64,000 nucleotides of DNA from Bdellovibrionaceae bacterium UBA1609 (GTDB lineage Bacteria; Bdellovibrionota; Bdellovibrionia; Bdellovibrionales; UBA1609). The notes beneath the pieces are model-generated. The model saw only the letters and a program-made list of their open reading frames with translations. It was not told the DNA's origin and searched no databases. Each line of letters begins with the position of its first letter. Position 1 is the first letter of the stretch. Of the stretch, positions 61,134 to 64,000 are shown one piece after another. Location of the stretch: assembly GCA_002321895.1 (NCBI GenBank), contig DCMZ01000005.1, positions 103,198 through 167,197 of the forward strand, written 5' to 3'. A program made the position numbers and the translations under genes.

Positions 61134-62417
61134 TTAGTTAGGTTCAAAGTTATCATTGGTTTGGCGTTTTACGTGTGAGATAAATCCCACCATCACTTTC
61201 AACGTGTGCTCAAATACGGCCTTTTTCCATAATTGTTCTGATACATATTCATCCGCAGCAATCTCGCCTTGCTGTTCACGTTTTCGGTTTGCGAAGCGTT
61301 TTATGTCTGCGTCTCGATCAGGCTTGTCCCAAAGGTCATGATTGGCTCTGAGAGAATCCGGCAATATGTGGATTTGATGGTTCAGTGGATCTGCTGATTT
61401 CAAGTTGTCTAGAAACACCTTATAAAGGTTCATGTCATATGATGGGTCGAGCATGCTTTGCATAAACAAAATAGGCGACTTCGACAAGCCATTCATGCGG
61501 TATTTGGTAGATTGAACAGCTGCAGTGTACAGAGTTCTATGGTCAAGATCTAAAGACATTCCTCCAAGTTGTACTTGCGCGGTAGCTTCCCCATCTGGGC
61601 GATGTCTTTCCATTGTGGTTATGACGTTCACCAAATCATTGGGTTGGGTGCTAATTGCTATACCGGCCAATACGCCATCTTGTAGGCCATACTTGTGCGC
61701 ATAGGCTGCCGCTTGTAGCGCGCCCATACTTCTGCCGGCAACGATCAAAGGTCCTTCAAAGTGATAACGATCTCTCATAAAGACATCCATAACCAAGTGA
61801 GCGTGGCGCATAGCCATCAACATTCCATCCGCTGTACTTAGATACTCTGGGGCTCTCCGGCTGTAACCCGCATTGCCCGGAGGATCAAAAATATAGGCCC
61901 AGCCACGAAAACCTTTTTCCATCCGTCCATTGATGAGCTCGTCACCTAATTCCGCTCGAGACCCTTTGAGCTTGGTAAAGGTTCCTGCCACTGAAGTTAC
62001 ACTTCGGCCATTGCTGCGCATGGTGCCTGCACCAGGGATAAACATCATAGGATTCTGGTGCATACTCGTTGGAGGAGTTGTGGGAGCTAAAATAGTTACG
62101 CCTATTTTTTTAAGAACAATCCGATGGTAGGGGATAAATTCGTCTAAAGGCTCCTTGTGAATCTCGATATAGCCTTCTTTAAAAAGGTCCTCTAGCTTCA
62201 GATTAGTGGTTTCAAGCTGGTCATTCAGGCCTTTGAGTTTGCGAATGCCCTGTTTAAATTCAGGAAGCTTTCCCTCACGAATGAATTCTTCAAAAGCCTG
62301 TTCTCTGTACTCCGCCTCGGTGGGTTGAGTTTTAAAAAGGTACTCACCACAGGCACTTTTAAAAGCCCAGGAGTATTGAAAGCTAAAAATTGTGATAAAA
62401 AATAGAAAATATCTCAT
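61134..62417 (-). CDS. Secreted alpha/beta hydrolase (tandem paralogue 1)
   Basis: 427 residues with signal peptide (RYFLFFITIFSFQYSWA). Alpha/beta-hydrolase elements: MMFIPGAGTMRSNGRS oxyanion region, FDPPGNAGYSRR, nucleophile elbow VAGRSMGALQAAAYA (Ser about 228), acid candidate in LDPSYDMNLY and catalytic His in ANHDLWDKP. The first 100 residues form an extra helical domain (EAFEEFIRE, LKGLNDQLE). It shares order and motifs with the product of 62557-63879. Likely a periplasmic or secreted esterase or lipase. The substrate is unknown. Confidence 0.85.
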   Translation of the reverse strand: MRYFLFFITIFSFQYSWAFKSACGEYLFKTQPTEAEYREQAFEEFIREGKLPEFKQGIRKLKGLNDQLETTNLKLEDLFKEGYIEIHKEPLDEFIPYHRIVLKKIGVTILAPTTPPTSMHQNPMMFIPGAGTMRSNGRSVTSVAGTFTKLKGSRAELGDELINGRMEKGFRGWAYIFDPPGNAGYSRRAPEYLSTADGMLMAMRHAHLVMDVFMRDRYHFEGPLIVAGRSMGALQAAAYAHKYGLQDGVLAGIAISTQPNDLVNVITTMERHRPDGEATAQVQLGGMSLDLDHRTLYTAAVQSTKYRMNGLSKSPILFMQSMLDPSYDMNLYKVFLDNLKSADPLNHQIHILPDSLRANHDLWDKPDRDADIKRFANRKREQQGEIAADEYVSEQLWKKAVFEHTLKVMVGFISHVKRQTNDNFEPN

Positions 62418-62556
62418 ACGTTCACCTTACACATTCTTAAGCAATGTCCGTTCCAAAATGGCACCTCAAGGGGCTGATTAAACTGGATCTAAACGGTTGA
62501 AATGGGCAGATAAATTATGGATTTTGAAATTAATTCGAAATGTGCGAAGGATTTGT

Positions 62557-63879
62557 TCAGGGTTGGTTTTGTTGTTTGAGCCAGGCATTAAATTTGGTGA
62601 GGGCTCTCTCAATGGTTTTTGCTGTATGGCCCGTGGACCACTCGAAGATTTGCTGAGTCCGCTGATTCTGTTCTTGCCGCTCTTTAAATTCAGCCGCGGT
62701 TTCTCCAGGATACTGCTTGAGATTGTCTTGGAAGTCTCGACTCCATAAATCATGTGGAGCTTGAAGTTCGTCAGGAGTTCGTAACAGTTGACCGTCTTCT
62801 TTTCCAGACATAACTTGCTTGGCCCAAGGCTCGTAGTAGCGCATATCATAGCTCACGTCCTGCTTGGAATACATGAGCGTTATAACAGCCTGAGAGGGAC
62901 CTTCTACCTTATAGTCTTCGGTGTGTATACGGTAACTTAACCACATTTTAGGATCAATCACAGTGTTGTCGTTGGCGCTCAGGATGGCATCTAGAGAGCC
63001 ACCTTTTCCTTCGAACATATCTTCGTGAATTTTAACAGAAGTTACGATATTCGCTCGATCATTCCCGGAAGGGTTGACGGCTATGGCTCCAATAACGCCT
63101 TTTTCAAATCCGGCCCATTGGGCATAAGCCATGGCTTGCAGCCCACCCTGACTTCGCCCGGCCACTACTAGTGGTCGTGAGCTATCAATCAGCTCTTTTA
63201 TGACTAGTCTTGCATGCTCAAGAGTCAGCATATTGCCTTCGGCCGTCGTAAACCAATCCGCGGCCTTCACTCCAAATCCACCGTTTCCAGGAGGATCTAA
63301 TATGAGAGTGTAGGCACGAATCCCTAGTTGAACTTGCCCATTAACAAACTCATCACCCAGTTGAGATTTTAAGTCCTTTTTCTTATGACTGTTTTTTGTA
63401 AATGCTTGTGAAACGGGAATCATTGTTTTCCCCGTAGAGTTGTTGGACCCGGTACCAGGTAACATAAGCATAATGACTTGGTGGTCGGCATGGATGGACT
63501 TTACGGGAACATAGAGACTTGTACCAATACTAGCTAGCCGATATTCGTAAAACTCTACAGGAACTGGATCACCCTTTTTAGAGATAATTGTGATTTTCTG
63601 AGTGTCTTTGATCTCTACAATACCGGACTCAATGAGGCGGTCTCGATGGAGTTCACCAGATTCAATGGCTCGATTAATCTCTTCAATGGAAGATTTTAAT
63701 TTCCCAGGATTATCTTCTCTGAAATCGTATTTACCCTCTGGGTCCCATTTTTCATAGGATTCTCGATTGTATTCTGATCGGGAGGGCATGCTGTCGAACA
63801 AATTGAGGCAAATGGATTGCGCATGGGCGTAACCACTTAAAACAATAGTAAAGAGAATAGAGAGCATTCGAATAGCCAT
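62557..63879 (-). CDS. Secreted alpha/beta hydrolase (tandem paralogue 2)
   Basis: 440 residues with signal peptide (MAIRMLSILFTIVLSGYAHA). Matching elements: IMLMLPGTGSNNSTGKT, LDPPGNGGFGVKAADWF, nucleophile elbow VAGRSQGGLQAMAYA (Ser about 240), KQDVSYDMRYYEPW and catalytic His in APHDLWSRD. It is the first of two paralogous genes on this strand, with a 139-bp gap to the second, and arose by tandem duplication. They differ notably in the N-terminal helical domain and C-terminal tail (ERALTKFNAWLKQQNQ). Confidence 0.85.
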   Translation of the reverse strand: MAIRMLSILFTIVLSGYAHAQSICLNLFDSMPSRSEYNRESYEKWDPEGKYDFREDNPGKLKSSIEEINRAIESGELHRDRLIESGIVEIKDTQKITIISKKGDPVPVEFYEYRLASIGTSLYVPVKSIHADHQVIMLMLPGTGSNNSTGKTMIPVSQAFTKNSHKKKDLKSQLGDEFVNGQVQLGIRAYTLILDPPGNGGFGVKAADWFTTAEGNMLTLEHARLVIKELIDSSRPLVVAGRSQGGLQAMAYAQWAGFEKGVIGAIAVNPSGNDRANIVTSVKIHEDMFEGKGGSLDAILSANDNTVIDPKMWLSYRIHTEDYKVEGPSQAVITLMYSKQDVSYDMRYYEPWAKQVMSGKEDGQLLRTPDELQAPHDLWSRDFQDNLKQYPGETAAEFKERQEQNQRTQQIFEWSTGHTAKTIERALTKFNAWLKQQNQP

Positions 63880-64000
63880 GGAGACTCATTCTAAGCGAGG
63901 ACCCCTTTGATTTCACGATTTGTATCCCAATTAAAATTTTTACAGGGGTGATATAGACATCAATTATCTGCGCCATAAGGTACGGACACACTTGTCCGGA
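63880..64000. other. Intergenic end of window
   Basis: About 120 bp with no gene or clear signal that I can support. It presumably holds the promoter of the minus-strand hydrolase genes. Confidence 0.4.

Noticed and set aside
1..64000. CRISPR arrays, prophage or insertion sequences
   Set aside because: No regularly spaced repeats, transposase, integrase or phage structural gene was seen on either strand.

Overview
The window looks like chromosome from a diderm (Gram-negative) bacterium. It carries LPS core assembly genes (waaA and a family 9 glycosyltransferase), a lipid-transport operon of the Mla/MCE type, a LolC/E permease, many lipobox-bearing proteins, beta-barrel outer-membrane proteins and a complete meso-DAP/lysine branch. 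The moderate AT-richness, the many secreted orphan proteins and the gene repertoire fit Bdellovibrionota/Oligoflexia-like bacteria. That placement is inference, because no 16S rRNA gene or other taxonomic marker is present. No rRNA, IS element, prophage or CRISPR array was found. The only RNA gene is tRNA-Ala(GGC).

Layout. 1-3896: a truncated orphan gene, a FabMG-like oxidoreductase candidate and an NSS-family sodium symporter. 4007-16247: the most distinctive region. An ECF sigma factor, a one-TM anti-sigma-like protein, a 49-residue acidic microprotein, a DUF3106-like basic repeat protein with a Tat-like signal, two beta-barrel proteins, a 1425-residue lipoprotein and a small lipoprotein run on the plus strand. 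A divergent 1059-residue lipoprotein is paralogous to the 1425-residue one. 16312-17721: a membrane-anchored HEIKH metalloprotease candidate. 17745-21373: a gor / heptosyltransferase / waaA operon. 21528-29364: PilZ, DUF455, methyltransferase, photolyase, cupin, menB, rhomboid, RDD and dps genes.

29482-35629: a small membrane ORF, a Cys/Tyr-rich repeat lipoprotein, a Pro-rich secreted protein with an OmpR/EnvZ-type two-component pair, then a thiol/metal envelope cluster (two proteins sharing MPSMGHGS, a CPC redoxin and an outer-membrane protein). 35658-42706: a PAS hybrid kinase, a delta-60-repeat propeller lipoprotein, GNAT, isochorismatase-like, orphan secreted and thioredoxin genes. 42970-45430: a polysaccharide lyase family 14-like secreted protein, a structured non-coding stretch and tRNA-Ala. 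45547-51579: a small barrel, ridA, a YdcF-like gene, the Mla operon (its ATPase has lost catalytic residues) and a LolC/E permease. 51856-55612: a large orphan secreted protein, then a lipoprotein gene broken by a one-base loss in an A-run, with identical 33-bp repeats on either side.

55789-61121 is a lysine/peptidoglycan block. dapD and an MpaA-like murein-peptide amidase read leftward, and lysC, lysA and an aldehyde dehydrogenase read rightward from almost the same point. Together they would make, salvage and spend meso-diaminopimelate. The window closes with two tandem paralogous secreted alpha/beta hydrolases. The main theme is envelope biology: LPS, lipid transport, lipoprotein sorting, outer-membrane proteins and peptidoglycan precursors.
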